From assembly GCA_030280995.1 (NCBI GenBank), contig JASXTE010000013.1, forward strand, positions 11,909,501 to 11,973,500: a stretch of DNA of 64,000 nucleotides, read 5' to 3'. A program made the position numbers and the translations under genes. Below, one piece after another: positions 22,936 through 34,544 of the stretch. Each line of letters begins with the position of its first letter. The first letter of the stretch is position 1. The notes below the pieces were generated by a model that was given only the letters and a program-made list of their open reading frames with translations, was not told the origin of the DNA and did not search any database. The DNA is from Hemileia vastatrix (taxonomy: Eukaryota; Basidiomycota; Pucciniomycetes; Pucciniales; Zaghouaniaceae).

Positions 22936-23172
22936 TATTGTGCTGGTACCCAAACCCACGGGTAATTCAGTCTTGCATGTTCCTCTCTCTGGTAGGAATA
23001 CATATTTATTACTATGATTTACTAAACTATGGTGCTGGTACCCAAACTCACGGGTAAGTCAGTATTTCCTGTTCTTCTCTCCAGTAGGAATGTGGAAAAT
23101 CTGGGTGGGTAGCAGCACACTATATACATCTCTTTCTTTGAAACCAAACCTAACCTAACTTCTACTAAAACA
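22936..23172 (-). repeat. C1 Ty1/Copia 3' LTR with internal duplication
   Basis: On the minus strand it runs TGTTTTAGTAG...CACAATA. It pairs with 56684-56828 but is 237 bp against 145 bp. The extra length comes from two copies of a GTGCTGGTACCCAAAC...GGTAGGAAT block. The flank CTTCT (22931-22935) pairs with CTTGT (56829-56833) as a TSD with one mismatch. Minus-strand GTGAGGGG at 23173-23180 is the polypurine tract. Confidence 0.75.
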
Positions 23173-24759
23173 CCCCTCACACAACAAGTACCCAGCTTCT
23201 AATTAATGAATAAAGTATGAAATGGAATATAAAGTAAAACGATGAGAGAAAAAGAAAACTAGAAAAGAAATAAATTGGAAAAGATTATATAGATAAAAAA
23301 TGATGAGACATGTAATTCACCCAAAGCCTTTCTAACATTAATTGGCCCTAAAGGCTTTGTAAAACTATCAGTGATTTTTTCTGTGGTTCTAATACAAACT
23401 TATTCAATCTCCTTATCATATACCAACTTATTCAAAAAAATAAAAATCCCTTTTACAATGTCTTCTGTCTTTATTAGACAATCAATACATTCCATTACCA
23501 ACTGTTGTGTGATTTTCACAGAATAAGGTAACTAGTCCTTGAAATCCAATAAATTCAGACAGTAGATCTTTAATCCACAAACAATTTTTGATTCCAAATG
23601 AAAATGCCATATATTCAGAAATAAATGTTGCTGGTGCTACCATTTGTTGTTGTCCTGAGCTCTAAGAAATTGGAATTCCCAAGACTTTAACAACATAGCC
23701 ATGAGCACTTTTTTCATGTTCACCACCCTAACTTGCATCAGTGGAGGCTTTGATAGCCACTTGTTCATTGTTTTCAAGGAAGATCTATAAGGATAAGTTG
23801 GCTGTATTTGTAACATACCTTATTAAATGATATAAGGAACCACAATGTTCTGCAGTTGGATAACTTACAGATTGAGCCAGGTAATTTTCTGAAAAAGAAA
23901 TTTCAGGTCTTGTTCCTTGCACAAGGTAACTTAATGATCCCACTATTGAGAGAAATTTTGTAGAGCTGAGTGGGGGGTTTTTTTTATTGGCAGGGAGGAG
24001 CTTAGACTTCTAAGGAAGAGGAGTTGTTTCAAGTTGACCTAAATGGTTGTGGTCCTTGATAATTTAATTTTTAAGTGCATACTGTGACAAAGTGTATCCT
24101 TGTGGGGATTTATCAACTTTGATACTAACAATTTGGTCAACATTGTCTTGCCATTTGACATAAACACACAAGCTAAGATCACTTTTCAGCTGATGGAGGG
24201 CATAAAGTGAAGAAGACGCTACTATAAAATCATCCACATGCATCTGAAAAACTGCACTATCTGTAACCTTTTTTAAAAAATAAACTGATGAATAAAAAAT
24301 TGATGGAATATACTCAAGAAGACACAATTTAGAAGATATATTTTTCCACCAACATTGAGTGGCTTTTTTAGTGCTGTATAAAGCCTTTTTCAACATGTAG
24401 ACTTTACTCTTTCCTTCTTTAATGAAACTTTCAGGCTGCTCAATATAGATCTCTTCATCTAATGGCGCATTCAGATAAGCCAATACTACATCAAAAAAAT
24501 GTAACTTTCAAGTAAAGCAAGCCACCAAAGTAAAAATTAAACCTAAGGAAGTAAAGGTTTCTGTTGGCACAAGTATTTTGTTAAATTTCTTGCCAAAATT
24601 TCCTCCACATATTGAGCTTTGTGTTTAGTAGATAGATTTGTCATAGAATGTTTCGTGACTGCTTACACCCAGCACCCCCCATAACTGTTAAGTCCAAAGG
24701 TTAATCAACCAATTCCCGTACTCTCCTGGTTTAAAAACTTTGTACTTCTTTTTCACAAG
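23173..24759 (-). pseudogene. pol: C1 reverse transcriptase and RNase H remnant
   Basis: The RT block 24064-24483 has AYLNAPLDEEIYIEQPE, LKKALYSTKKATQCWW and the active site HVDD (near 24230). Copia RTs usually have YVDD; C2 also has HVDD. RNase H at about 23300-24060 shows STDAS...GGEHEKSAHGYVV and QQQMVAPATFISEYMA but is crossed by stops. 24484-24759 corresponds to the RT N-terminus and is also broken. Confidence 0.82.
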
Positions 24760-25901
24760 CTAATTTCCAAATGTTGCTATCCTGTTTTTTAGGGCTATTT
24801 TGATGGACTTTGGCGCAATTTGACAAAGTTTTCTGCATTCATTCTGAAATTTAAATGCTAATTCCTCTTGTTCTTCTTTTAATTCATCAAATAAAGTTTC
24901 ATCCAGTTGTAAATTGTTTAACAATTGGTCAATACTACCTTTTGAGCTGTTGGAATTAGATTTTGATGTTGGAGTTGTTTCAGATTTTGTTATAGCTGGA
25001 AACCCTGCTACAGCAGACTGTGTGATTGATTTTCTAGATGGATCCCAGAACAACCAACCTTCACGGCCTTCTACATAGCCAATAAAAAACATTTTTTACC
25101 ACAATCATCTATCTTCTGCTGATTTCGTTTAGAAACATGGACATAAGCTATATCACCAAATACTCTAATCCAGTCCATTTGGGTTCTCATTCCGAACATG
25201 GCTTGATATGGTGTTTTGTTATTAGTGATGGAATTAGGTAGGAAAATGTGTAAATATTCTGCCCACAGGAAAGGCACACACCAGAATTTTTTCCCAATTT
25301 TACTTTCATACAAGACAAAATGTGCTATATCAGAGACTATTTGATTGAATCTTTCAGCTATTCCATTTTGTTGAGATAGGTAATGAATAGAGTGTTCAAA
25401 GCATATGCCTTTCTGCTCCAGGAATTTTAAGAAAGGAGTATTGACATATTCAGTACCATTATATGAGTGGAATACTTTATCTTTTTAAGTTGTTTGTAAA
25501 TGCATAAGTTTTAGAAAGCGTAAAAAACATTCAAAATCATCAGCTTTACTCTGTATAATTTCACTGACTGAATAAGAGGTGAATACATCTCTGAATCAGA
25601 ATAAATACAAAGCACCATGAATTGTTTCAACTATAAAAGGTCCAAGAACATTTGAAACAACCATTGATAATGGTTCAAAAATTTGTTCTGTTGGAAAAAG
25701 GGAGCCTGTTTTTATGTTCTTTAAAATTTTGCACGTTTCACAATCAATTTCACCTTCTGGTAGCAAAGATGGTAGCCCTAGACCCACTTCAGTAGAAATG
25801 AGTTTCCATATTACTTGCAAACTCATATGAGCTAATGCAAAATTCCAGTATAATAGTGGGTTGCTATTCATCAAGAATTTTGTGTTTTAACTTTTTAACA
25901 G
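24760..25901 (-). pseudogene. pol: C1 integrase remnant
   Basis: 25596-25874 is the pre-integrase zinc region (LAHMSLQV...CETCKI) and the start of the core (VVSNVLGPF, where the usual Asp is Asn). 25071-25313 is the core C-terminus (GKKFWCVPFLWAEYLHIFLPN, TPYQAMFG). 24760-25092 is the C-terminal domain (GYVEGREGWLFWDPS). Stops and shifts separate the blocks. The block ends where B2 is inserted; its upstream continuation is at 53836-54133. Confidence 0.82.
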
Positions 25902-27001
25902 TGTAGACAATCTTATAGTACTAGCTATAGGCCTTGACCAAGGGAGTTGGAGCAAAACCAATAAGAAAATCTCCTGTCCCTTTAGAAAAATATAAGTGAG
26001 AATTACCTGCTACATTAAATTGGTTCCTGTTGTTTAAAGCTCCTTTTCCAATACACTTGACTGCCTGATCAGTTAAGAAAGTAGTCTCCAGACAGACTAC
26101 CAAACCAAAGAACTGAAATGTAGACTAATTTCCACACCAGAGAAAGCAATGATACTTGATGTAGGTTGCAAATCCACATCAGAGACAGAAATAATACTTG
26201 ATATAGTTTGCAAGACTACACCAGAGAAAACAGTTGACAAAGTTGAGTTAAATGAAGAAATAACCTTGCAAAAAAAACAGCCAGTTGTGGCCAAAAAAAC
26301 AGTGAAAACTGAGTGAGGAACAAGGATATCCCTTCTGGATAGTTGTATGATGATTAAGGTTGCCCCAAACTATCTTCTTCACTATATACACACAAACAAC
26401 TATCTAAGTGCCCATACACACCAACGAATTTGGCGTTTCTGAGCACAAATTGCATAAAATCCCTCTAGAAATGCTTCTCAGCCTTCTAACACTGAGGCGG
26501 GCGGTCCACCCAACGTCGTGAGGCCCACCTGAGGCAGCTGGACCACCCTGAAGCCAGAAAACCACCAAAAACCTCCAAAAACACCCAAAATACTTAGAAA
26601 AATAAAATACAACTACTAAAACTTTTAAAACACATAATTAGGCTATAATAACATTGTGACTGAGACGTAGAGAAAAATTAGCCCATTCTAATGCTACTAA
26701 GCACTTAAAACTAAGACTTAAGGTTAGCCCTTAACACACAAAAAACAAAATTAAACAGCTTTCTTTTAAAATGAAAAATGAGAAATAATCCCTTAAATAC
26801 TTAGAATATGAAAAATTTCAACAAGACATATAATATAGAGAAAAACCGGGGCTATCCAATGGTAATAACCACTTCCCGCAGTCCCAATATTCGCCGAATA
26901 ATTCCAGAAAAACACCCAATTATTAAACAATGCCATTTAAGACATATCAAAACAACACCAAATAGACCAACAAAGGGCTCCACCAATGTTTTAAGACCGA
27001 A
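25902..27001 (-). repeat. B2 3' LTR
   Basis: 1100 bp. It starts TGTAGACAATCT and ends GACCGAA where the family has GACCACA. It aligns along its length with the LTRs at 3091, 15570 and 52734. The inner edge abuts TCCTCCCTCC, the polypurine-tract complement. Confidence 0.88.
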
Positions 27002-27019
27002 TCCTCCCTCCAATACAGA

Positions 27020-27674
27020 ATGTCCACTTTCTCCTTCATCACAACCACCATGTTCAGCTTTCTTTCCAAATCTGCTACTGACATGGGTCCTTGCCAATAC
27101 TGCATTGACAACAATCTCATCTGTACCATCACACCTCCAGCTCTTCCCTACAGAACCTCCTGTGATGCCTGTCACTCTAGGAAGAAGACTTGTCTCAAAC
27201 CTGGTCCATTTTCCTCTTTAACATCTTCTCCTCCTCCACAACCTGATTCACCTTCCACCAGCACCAAAAGATCCAGACCATCCATCCTAATCCCCAGACT
27301 GTTCAACAAATTACACCCTTCAAAAAAGAGTTCCAACCCCGCTACAAAAACTAGCTCTTCCATCTCTGGTCCTTCTGATGATAAGCCCAATACTTCTTCA
27401 TACTGAAATTAAATCTGAGAAATTTCCAGTTCATTTCCATCCGGACAGTGATGATGACAATGTGGGATCCATTGAAGAACCCCCACCTAATCCATTTCCC
27501 ACCATCAAAGACAACTTCCAACAACATTCTTTTCACCAGAATCATCTCATCCTAAATTACTTCAAATCTACTCATGCCAGGAACCCACAGGACCTTGAAA
27601 AAATGAAGAACCTCATCCACCAGTTCAAATCCAATACTGAAAATTTTGTTACATCTCTTGATTCTTTTCTGTAA
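27020..27674 (+). pseudogene. Antisense Zn2Cys6-like reading frame of B2
   Basis: This is the better-preserved copy of B1 frame 1. It may start at ATG 27020 or at the conserved ATG 27050 (MFSFLSKSAT), which is exactly 49 bp inside the LTR in both copies. Cysteines again follow C-X2-C-X6-C-X12-C-X2-C-X6-C, with HSRKK basic residues. A Ser/Pro-rich linker follows with KRSRPSILIPRLFNKLHPSK. The frame ends at 27404-27406, but the next frame (27378-27674) carries on with an acidic patch (PDSDDDN) and a C-terminal region ending SLDSFL, so one small indel near 27380 separates the two. B1 is in frame at that point. Conservation of both halves in two old copies suggests the protein once mattered to the element. 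Confidence 0.6.
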
Positions 27675-27729
27675 TTACTTCTTGCCCAAATATCTTGATT
27701 TAAAAATAAAAATAATTAAAAAAACTCCT

Positions 27730-27842
27730 CATTTTAAAGTCTTGGGGGACTAATCCTCAGTTTTAAGTCTTGGGGGACTAATAGCCCTCATTTTATAGTC
27801 TTTGGGGACTCAAAAACCCTCAGTTTATAGTCTCGGGGGACT
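27730..27842. repeat. Dyad-repeat array in B2, four copies
   Basis: Four units of the B1 array motif (TTTAAAGTC-TTGGGG-GACT, TTTTAAGTC-..., TTATAGTC-TTTGGG-GACT, TTATAGTC-TCGGGG-GACT) lie just after the antisense frame, as in B1. One further degenerate unit lies near 29208. The 6-nt spacer is kept. Confidence 0.8.
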
Positions 27843-27913
27843 TAAAAACCTAAATCAAAAAGACAAAAAGAGATATCAAAACATTAATAACCAAAGAAAC
27901 AAACTAACATTCT

Positions 27914-27955
27914 GGGTTAACTGTTCTACAGAGCAGCCAGCTCATCATTTACCCC
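27914..27955. other. 42-nt nested stem-loop motif, copy 3
   Basis: GGGTTAACTG, inner GAGC-AGCCA-GCTC, then CATTTACCCC. The outer stem has mismatches; the inner stem is intact. Confidence 0.5.
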
Positions 27956-28077
27956 CACACTTGCAAAAATAAAATCTAGAAGCCCCACCTGTGGGTATCT
28001 TCTAACAAAATGTTTCCAACAAAACAGGTTCACAGCATCACCAAAATTAAAATTTAAAGAATGGTCCATAGTTTATC

Positions 28078-29070
28078 TTAATTGCAGAGTAAATCTTCTT
28101 CACTTCTAGTTCCTCTAGGGTAAAATCTCTTTACCTGATCAGCATCCACTCTTTTCTTTAAGACTGCACCATCCAACTCTTCCAAAACATAAGAACCTCC
28201 AGACACCTGAGATCTGACTCTGTAAGGTACATTCCATCTGTCAGAAAACATGTTTCCCCACTGAATCTCCAAACTTCTATTATACACCAAAACCAAACAA
28301 CCAGGTTTCAAGGGATTCCTGAGTCTATAAGCCAACTTCTTGTCACGGTACCTGACTGATTGATTTCTTATCTTCCTCATTCTAGAGTATGTCTTCTCTT
28401 GCCATTCCTCTCTACATTCCAACTGTGGCATCCTGTCACAGAGGAAATCTTCAGTCAATCACAAAACATACCAATCAATTCCAAGATAAGAGACTGCCTC
28501 CAAATACACTGGTAGAACAGCTTTCTGCCCAAAAATTATTTCATGAGGGGAATAGCCAGTTTTATCAGCAAATATAACCAAGGGTAAATAATGTCTCCAT
28601 TTTTCAGCACTATTCTCACACATCTTCACAAAAGCATCCTTGATAAGTTGCTGGCCTCTTTTAACCATGCCTTCAGCTTCAGGATAATAAAGTGTAGCCA
28701 CTCTGACTTTAGAACCAATACTTTCCACAGCTTCTTTAAATTTGGCTACAAACTCTGACTAACCATCAACAGTCACCAACTTCATCAACCCATACCTAAA
28801 CACCAATGCTTTCTTCAAAAATTCTGCCACATTTTTGGCAGTCTAATCGCCTCAACTCAACCAGACAAATCATCTCTGGAAACAATAAAGTATTTATACC
28901 TGCCCTCTTTGATATGGATAGCATCCAGACTGACTCTTCTAAACACAGTTGTTTCACCAGTAGCATGGCCAACCTCTTTAGGTTTCAAGTGACTTCTACT
29001 TTTACATTCTTCCAAGATTGATCCCAACCCTGCACAGCCTAATTTCATACCTGGCCACTAAAATCTATCT
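28078..29070 (-). pseudogene. pol: B2 integrase remnant, duplicate copy i
   Basis: It contains the GPY/F-like tail (28078-28458, DRWNVPYRV...VKRFYPRG), part of the core (28459-28728, SIGSKVRV, EAEGMVKRG) and the core start (28857-29048, SLDAIHIKEGRYKY). The block stops at 29070 in the middle of the zinc region and is followed directly by a leader-like CAGTTACCCCCACAC. A second copy of the same domain lies at 29474-30700. Frame breaks occur in both. Confidence 0.82.
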
Positions 29071-29473
29071 CAGTTACCCCCACACTTGCCAATATAATAT
29101 CTAGAAGCCCCCCATGGGTACCTTCTAACAAACAACAAAATCCAACACATTAAACCAAAACCAATAAGTGTGAAGAGTCCAGCACTTGAAGATCAAAAGA
29201 ATTTACAGTTTAAAGTCATAGAGGACTAAAAACCTGTGAAGAAAAACCAATACTAGGGTTCAACCAAATTAAGAGAAGGGGTTGGAAATAGACAATCTGG
29301 GGTAACTTTTGATAGAGCAGCCAGCCCATCAGTTACCCCCACACTTTCTGATACAAAATCTAGAAGCCCCACCCATGGGTACCTTCTAACAAAAAGTTTC
29401 CAACAAAACAGAATCACAGAATCACCAAAATCCAAAGTTAAAAAATTGTCCATAGTTTATCTTAATTGCGGAG
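29071..29473. other. Spacer between the two B2 integrase copies, with stem-loop copy 4
   Basis: It has no coding sequence. It starts with the 3' half of the stem-loop motif (29071), includes one degenerate dyad unit near 29208, and has a full stem-loop copy at 29299-29339 (GGGGTAACTT ... GAGC-AGCCA-GCCC ... CAGTTACCCC). Its sequence repeats the stretch 3' of integrase elsewhere in family B. Confidence 0.6.
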
Positions 29474-30700
29474 TCAATCTTCTTCACTTCTAGTTCCTCT
29501 AGGGTAAAATCTCTTTACCTGATCAGCATACACTCTTTTCTTTAAGACTGCACCATCCAACTCTTCCAAAACATAAGAACCTCCAGACACCTGAGATCTG
29601 ACTCTGTAAGGTCCATTCCATCTGTCAGAAAAAATCTTTCCCCACTGACTCTTCCAACTTCTATTATACACCAAAACCAATCAACCAGGTTTCAAGGGAT
29701 TCCTGAGTCTATGAGCCAACTTCTTGTCCCAGTATCTGACTGATTAATTTCTTATCTTCATCATTCTAGAGTATGCCTTCTCTTGACATTCCTCTCTACA
29801 TTCCAACTGTTTCATCCTGGAACAGAGCAAATCTTCTGTTGAGCATACTTCATCCCAATCAATTCCAAGATAAGAGAGGGCTTGCAAATCCATGAGTAGA
29901 ACAGCTTTCTGCCCAAAAATTAATTCATAAGGGGAATAGCCAGTTGTACTTTTCACAGTGACTCTATCAGCAAATAACACCAAGGGTAAATAATGCCTCC
30001 ACTTTTAAGCACCATGCCCACACATCTTTACCAAAGTATTCTTGATAACTTGATGGTCTCTTTCATTCATTCCTTCAGCTTCAGGATATAAAGGTAGAGC
30101 CATCCTGACTTTAGAACCAATACTTACCACAGCTTTTTTAAATTCAGCTCCAAATCTGGCCCGCCATCAACAGTCACCAACTTCATTAACCCATACCTAA
30201 ACACCCATTCCTTCTTCAAAAATTCTGCCACATTTTTGGCAGTAAAATCCACCAGAGGCACTGACTCAACACAATTAGACAAATAATCCCTGGAAACAAT
30301 CAAATATTTATACCTGCCCTTTTTAATATGGATAGCATCCAGACTGACTCTTCCAAACACAGTTGTTTCACCAGTAGCACAGCCAACCTATTTAGATTTC
30401 AAGTGACTTATTCTTTGAGATTCTTCACAAGATTAAACCCTACCCAGTACAGCCAAAGTCACACCTGGCCACAAAAATCTATTTGCTACTCTTCTACAGG
30501 TCTCCCCAAAGCCTCTATGAGTAAGGTCTTCATGCAAGGACTTCAAAAGCAACTCCTGATCCTTCTTCTGAGTCACCACCACTTGAGGATTTGTTTGTCT
30601 CCTCCTCATAAACCTCCTTCCTGACGCATAAAATCCAGGACTCTTCTTCTTGATTTCAACCCAAGTATCATCATCACAAATATCTGGCCTCTCCAAGGTT
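29474..30700 (-). pseudogene. pol: B2 integrase remnant, duplicate copy ii
   Basis: 29474-29680 is the GPY/F-like tail (DRWNGPYRV). 29744-29983 is the core C-terminus (GYSPYELIFGQKAV). 30124-30360 is the core (SLDAIHIKKGRYKYLIV, TVDGGPD). 30433-30696 is the linker and zinc region (LHEDLTHRGFGETCRRVANRF). This copy connects to RNase H on its right and so is the original one. Several frameshifts and stops. Confidence 0.84.
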
Positions 30701-30708
30701 AGCAGATA

Positions 30709-32570
30709 TTAGACAATAATAAAGTAAAACCCAGTCTGACCCCATGTCTCATCTTCAAAATACAACAAAATAACATCCAAGGGTACAACCCTGTCATCAA
30801 AATCTCCAGTGTACATATGAGCCACACAACCGGCCCAGCTAGGACACCAATCCCTAAACTTTGGCACCTCCTTTTTCTTCCACTGAATCTTAAGAGAATC
30901 CAGTTCACCAACAAAAACACCATTCTCCAATTTTGAGCCATCCCAAACAACGGCCCCATCTTCATCAACAAAAACATCCTGATAACCAGAATCAAGATCA
31001 GAACCATCCAGTTTAACCTCTTGGTAGAGGAGATAACAAACATCCAGTTTAGCCTGATGGGGGAAGAGAGAAAAATCTTCAGCACCCTTTGCGCTGGCCC
31101 TAACCACTGGAACATCTGCATCAAATTCTTCAGAATCAGAATCATCATCTGTGGGTGGTCTTCTTTATAATCCATCTGGAATTGCAAAATTCTTACCTGG
31201 CTTATTCACCAGGTAAAAAGAAAAATGTTGAATAAATACCACTCACCTAGTCATTGCAGCATTCAGAAGACTAGGTGTGTTGATCATTCTAGCCAGAAAT
31301 TTAGCATCCACCTGAAGCTCAAAATTCTGCCCCCACAAAACAGTTTGTAGCTTCTTCAAAATTTTTGCTACACCACACAATTCCAAATTTTTCTGAGAAT
31401 ACCTAGATTCCACCTCATTAAAAACTACAGACTCATACCTTACTGGCCTGACCTTCCCAGATTTATCTTCCTGAGACAAAACAGCACCAGAAGCAATATA
31501 ACTTGAGTCCACTGCCAGTTAAATTTTTCCAGCTTCACTTCCACAATTTAACTTTTGAAGAATAATATCTTCCCCTACCACCTCCTTCAACTTCTGAAAA
31601 GGCTCTTCACACTCTTCAGTCCATTCCCTCCCTGTATCTTTCCTGGTCAACCTTCTCAAGGGTGAAGCCAAAGAGGAAAAATCTTTATAAAAATCCTGAG
31701 GTACACACAAACTCCCAAAAATCCCCTAACTTCAGTAGTATTTTTGGGACTTGGCCATGACTGAATTTTATTAACTTTCTTCTTTGAAATAATCCTTCCC
31801 TCCTTACATACAACATGACCCAGAATCTCCAGAGCAGGAACACAACAAAAAAACTTTGACCCAGAAATGTTCAAACCAGCCTCTTCAATCCTAAACAATA
31901 CTCTCTCTAGAGTAATTGCATATTCTCAAACAAATCTCCTTATACATGGGTTCTCCTTCAGCACCTCATTTCCATAATCAGTGAAGGGTCCTTTAATTCC
32001 ACAGTCATCAATAAAAATACCAGCATGAGTTGGAACCTCATCCTGTAAAATCAGAGCCATTTAAGCTTGATATACTGCTACTGAATTCGTTGCTCCTTGA
32101 GGAAACCTAGTGAGATGAAGTCTTCCCAGAGGAGTCTCAAATGTTGTGAGTGGCCATGAATCAGTGTGAAGTTCCCTTTCATCATAACCACCCATAATGT
32201 CACCCAAACCATAACACACCCTTCCAGAAAAAGCTTCCACAAAGTCCTCCGCACTTGGTGGAATCCCTGCATCCTTGATAGTGACTCTATTGAAGGCCCT
32301 AAGATCATCCACCACCCTCAACTTCCCATTCTGTTTTTTAACACAGAAAACCGTACTTGAGTAACTAGAAGTTGATTGTTCATACAATCTTTTCCTGACT
32401 CTTTCACTAACAATCTTCACAAAATCATCCCTTATAGCAGCTGTAAATGTAATAGGTGTGATTTTCCAAGGCTCATAACAAACCACGGGAATCAAGTAAG
32501 GTTTTCCATAAGAGTGTTTCAACACACCCCCTTCCTCTTCAACAAATTGCTTCACTTTCTCCCTGAGCAC
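30709..32570 (-). pseudogene. pol: B2 reverse transcriptase and RNase H remnant
   Basis: RT: 32061-32570 (STSSYSSTVFCVKKQNGKLRV, GLGDIMGGYDERELH). FIDD is encoded at 32004-32015. 31656-31898 carries LEILGHVV. RNase H: 31519-31710 and 31243-31512 (MDSSYIASGAVLSQ, FELQVDAKFLA). 30709-31107 is the linker to integrase. Stops lie between RT and FIDD and before RNase H. Confidence 0.85.
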
Positions 32571-33755
32571 AATAGCTTGAACAACATCTTCATTTCCTCA
32601 TCAAACAACCACCCATCAGGACCAAAATTAACAACTTTCAACCTCTCCACAGTCACCCAAGCTGTTTCCACAAAATCAGGAGGATTCTTCACCAGAGGAG
32701 TACAGTACAGATCTCTTGACAATGAAGGCCTCTTTAAAAGATGATTCAAATGCACAGGCATGGGCTCATTGACAGGCCTAATCTTCTGCGCTACCTTCTT
32801 GTACTTTGCGGCTCCACCATCAACTTGAGGGATCTTCAGGAAATCTTCACCACCAGACCTGGAACAAAAACCAAGGGTTTCCCCATTTCTCACATGTGTG
32901 GCCCAGGTAATGTTTTTGAAAGGTGTAGAAGAAAAACTAGCAGTGCACAATTGGGAGGACTTACATTTAGACACTAATCTCACCACTCCACAATTTTTCT
33001 GCAATTGAACATCTTTGTCCTCACTTCCATCTTCCAAATCTTCAAATCTTGATTCATCTTCAGAATCACATCTCCTAAAATTATGTGGTTTATCCTCATT
33101 CCAGAGGCCCAAAAATTGATCTTGACAATCTTCTTTCTTCAAAAATTTGTGCAGTTTAACCTCATGCTGGAGGCCTAAAAATTGATCTTGACAATATTTG
33201 TCCTTCAAACATTTGTGCAGTTTAACCTCATGCTGGAGGCCCAAAAATTGATCTTGATGATCTTTACAAAAATAATTCTTTTCTTCTCTTTTGATTATCT
33301 TCAGATTTTTTTCTTTCTTTGTTCAGTTATCTTGTAATTTTTTTCTTCTTTTCTTGAGTTTTCTTCCATCCTACAAAAATAACCAGGGGTTTCCCCAATT
33401 CTCACAGACGTGGCCAAGGTAATATTTTTGAAAGGCGTAGAAGAAACCCTAGCGGTGCACAATTGGGAGGACTTACTTTTAGACCCCAATCCCACCACTC
33501 CACAGCTTTTCAGCATATCTTTCAATAAAGATATATAGCCAATCTTCTTTATTGAACTTTAATTAAAAACAATTGAAAATCTTGAGAGAGAACAGATACT
33601 TGATAAAAAACATGAAGAATACTTGCAGAGAAGAGAAAAATTAACAATAGAAAGTTGAAAATCCACTTGGTATATCTCCAAGGGAGCTGACCTACTAGAA
33701 CCTGGGATTTCCTCATCTTGGGGAAAAGTTGAGGCACTAGGGTGATCAGCCCTTA
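32552..33755 (-). pseudogene. B2 protease-RT linker with 66-bp repeats
   Basis: A 230-codon stretch (32552-33244) contains 22-residue repeats (EVKLHKFLKKEDCQDQF type, about 33085-33262), an acidic patch (RFEDLEDGSEDKDVQ) and the conserved DLYCTPLVK and VNFGPDGWL segments. 33301-33525 duplicates the CGVVxLGSKSKSSQLC...TPFKNITLA segment, as in B1. The duplication therefore predates the split of B1 and B2. Confidence 0.62.
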
Positions 33756-34544
33756 TTACTCTAAAAAAAACAGATTCTCACTAGAGCCTGAGCCACACTC
33801 CAGAAAACCAGATGTGGCACCCACTTCTTTCCTTCTCCTACAAAAATCCATGCACTGGCACATTGAAGACAAGCCAGGCCTGGTCTCCCAACCATCATCT
33901 CCATGAGATGATAACCTCATGTGAAGCCTCTTCTCATCTTCACTGGTCAACTCCAAACTGATTCCCATGTCAAACTTATAACCAATCCTTGCCTGGAAAT
34001 CCATCAAGAATGGTCCACCCGAAACAGCTTTTACATTACCTTTGGCAATGTAAAAATGAACATTTCCGGAGGCTCCACCAACATCCAGCTTTAAGAATTC
34101 AGCTTCCCCAATCAACTCAGTGACATGAACACCAATTCCTGTCTTAATGGGGAGGCCCAGATGAGTAGCCTCAAACAAAGAAGTCAGGTTAATCAGAGAG
34201 CCTGAATTCACCAATGCCCTAGCCTCCCTGCCCTTAAAAGTGAAATTAAAATAAACCAGAGTAGAAGAAAGATGAGTTTCCAACCCCTTGCCAAACTTCT
34301 CAGCAGAATCACATATGTATTCCATCTCCCCAGAAGAATCCCTTCTCCTGGTCATCAATTTTTTGTCTAACAGCCACCCCAGGACTGATAGCATACAATT
34401 CCCCATAAGAAAGGGAAACCTGAACCGTATTAATTCTTTCCAGAACCAATTCAATAACATTAGATTGGCCAGAAACTACTGGCCTCTCAAATTGAGCCCT
34501 TGAATTCACTAACTTGGTCCTAGAAATCTTTTGACGACCAGAAC
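33756..34544 (-). pseudogene. gag-pol: B2 protease and end of gag, up to the T insertion
   Basis: 33756-34460 contains the protease (ALVNSGSLINLTSL), with Asn in place of the catalytic Asp, and the conserved flap-side region (FYIAKGNVKAVSGGPFLMDF). 34309-34544 is the gag end (RAQFERPVVSGQSNVIE). The frame runs into the T insertion at 34545 and resumes at 51067 with one copy of AGAAC removed. Confidence 0.82.
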
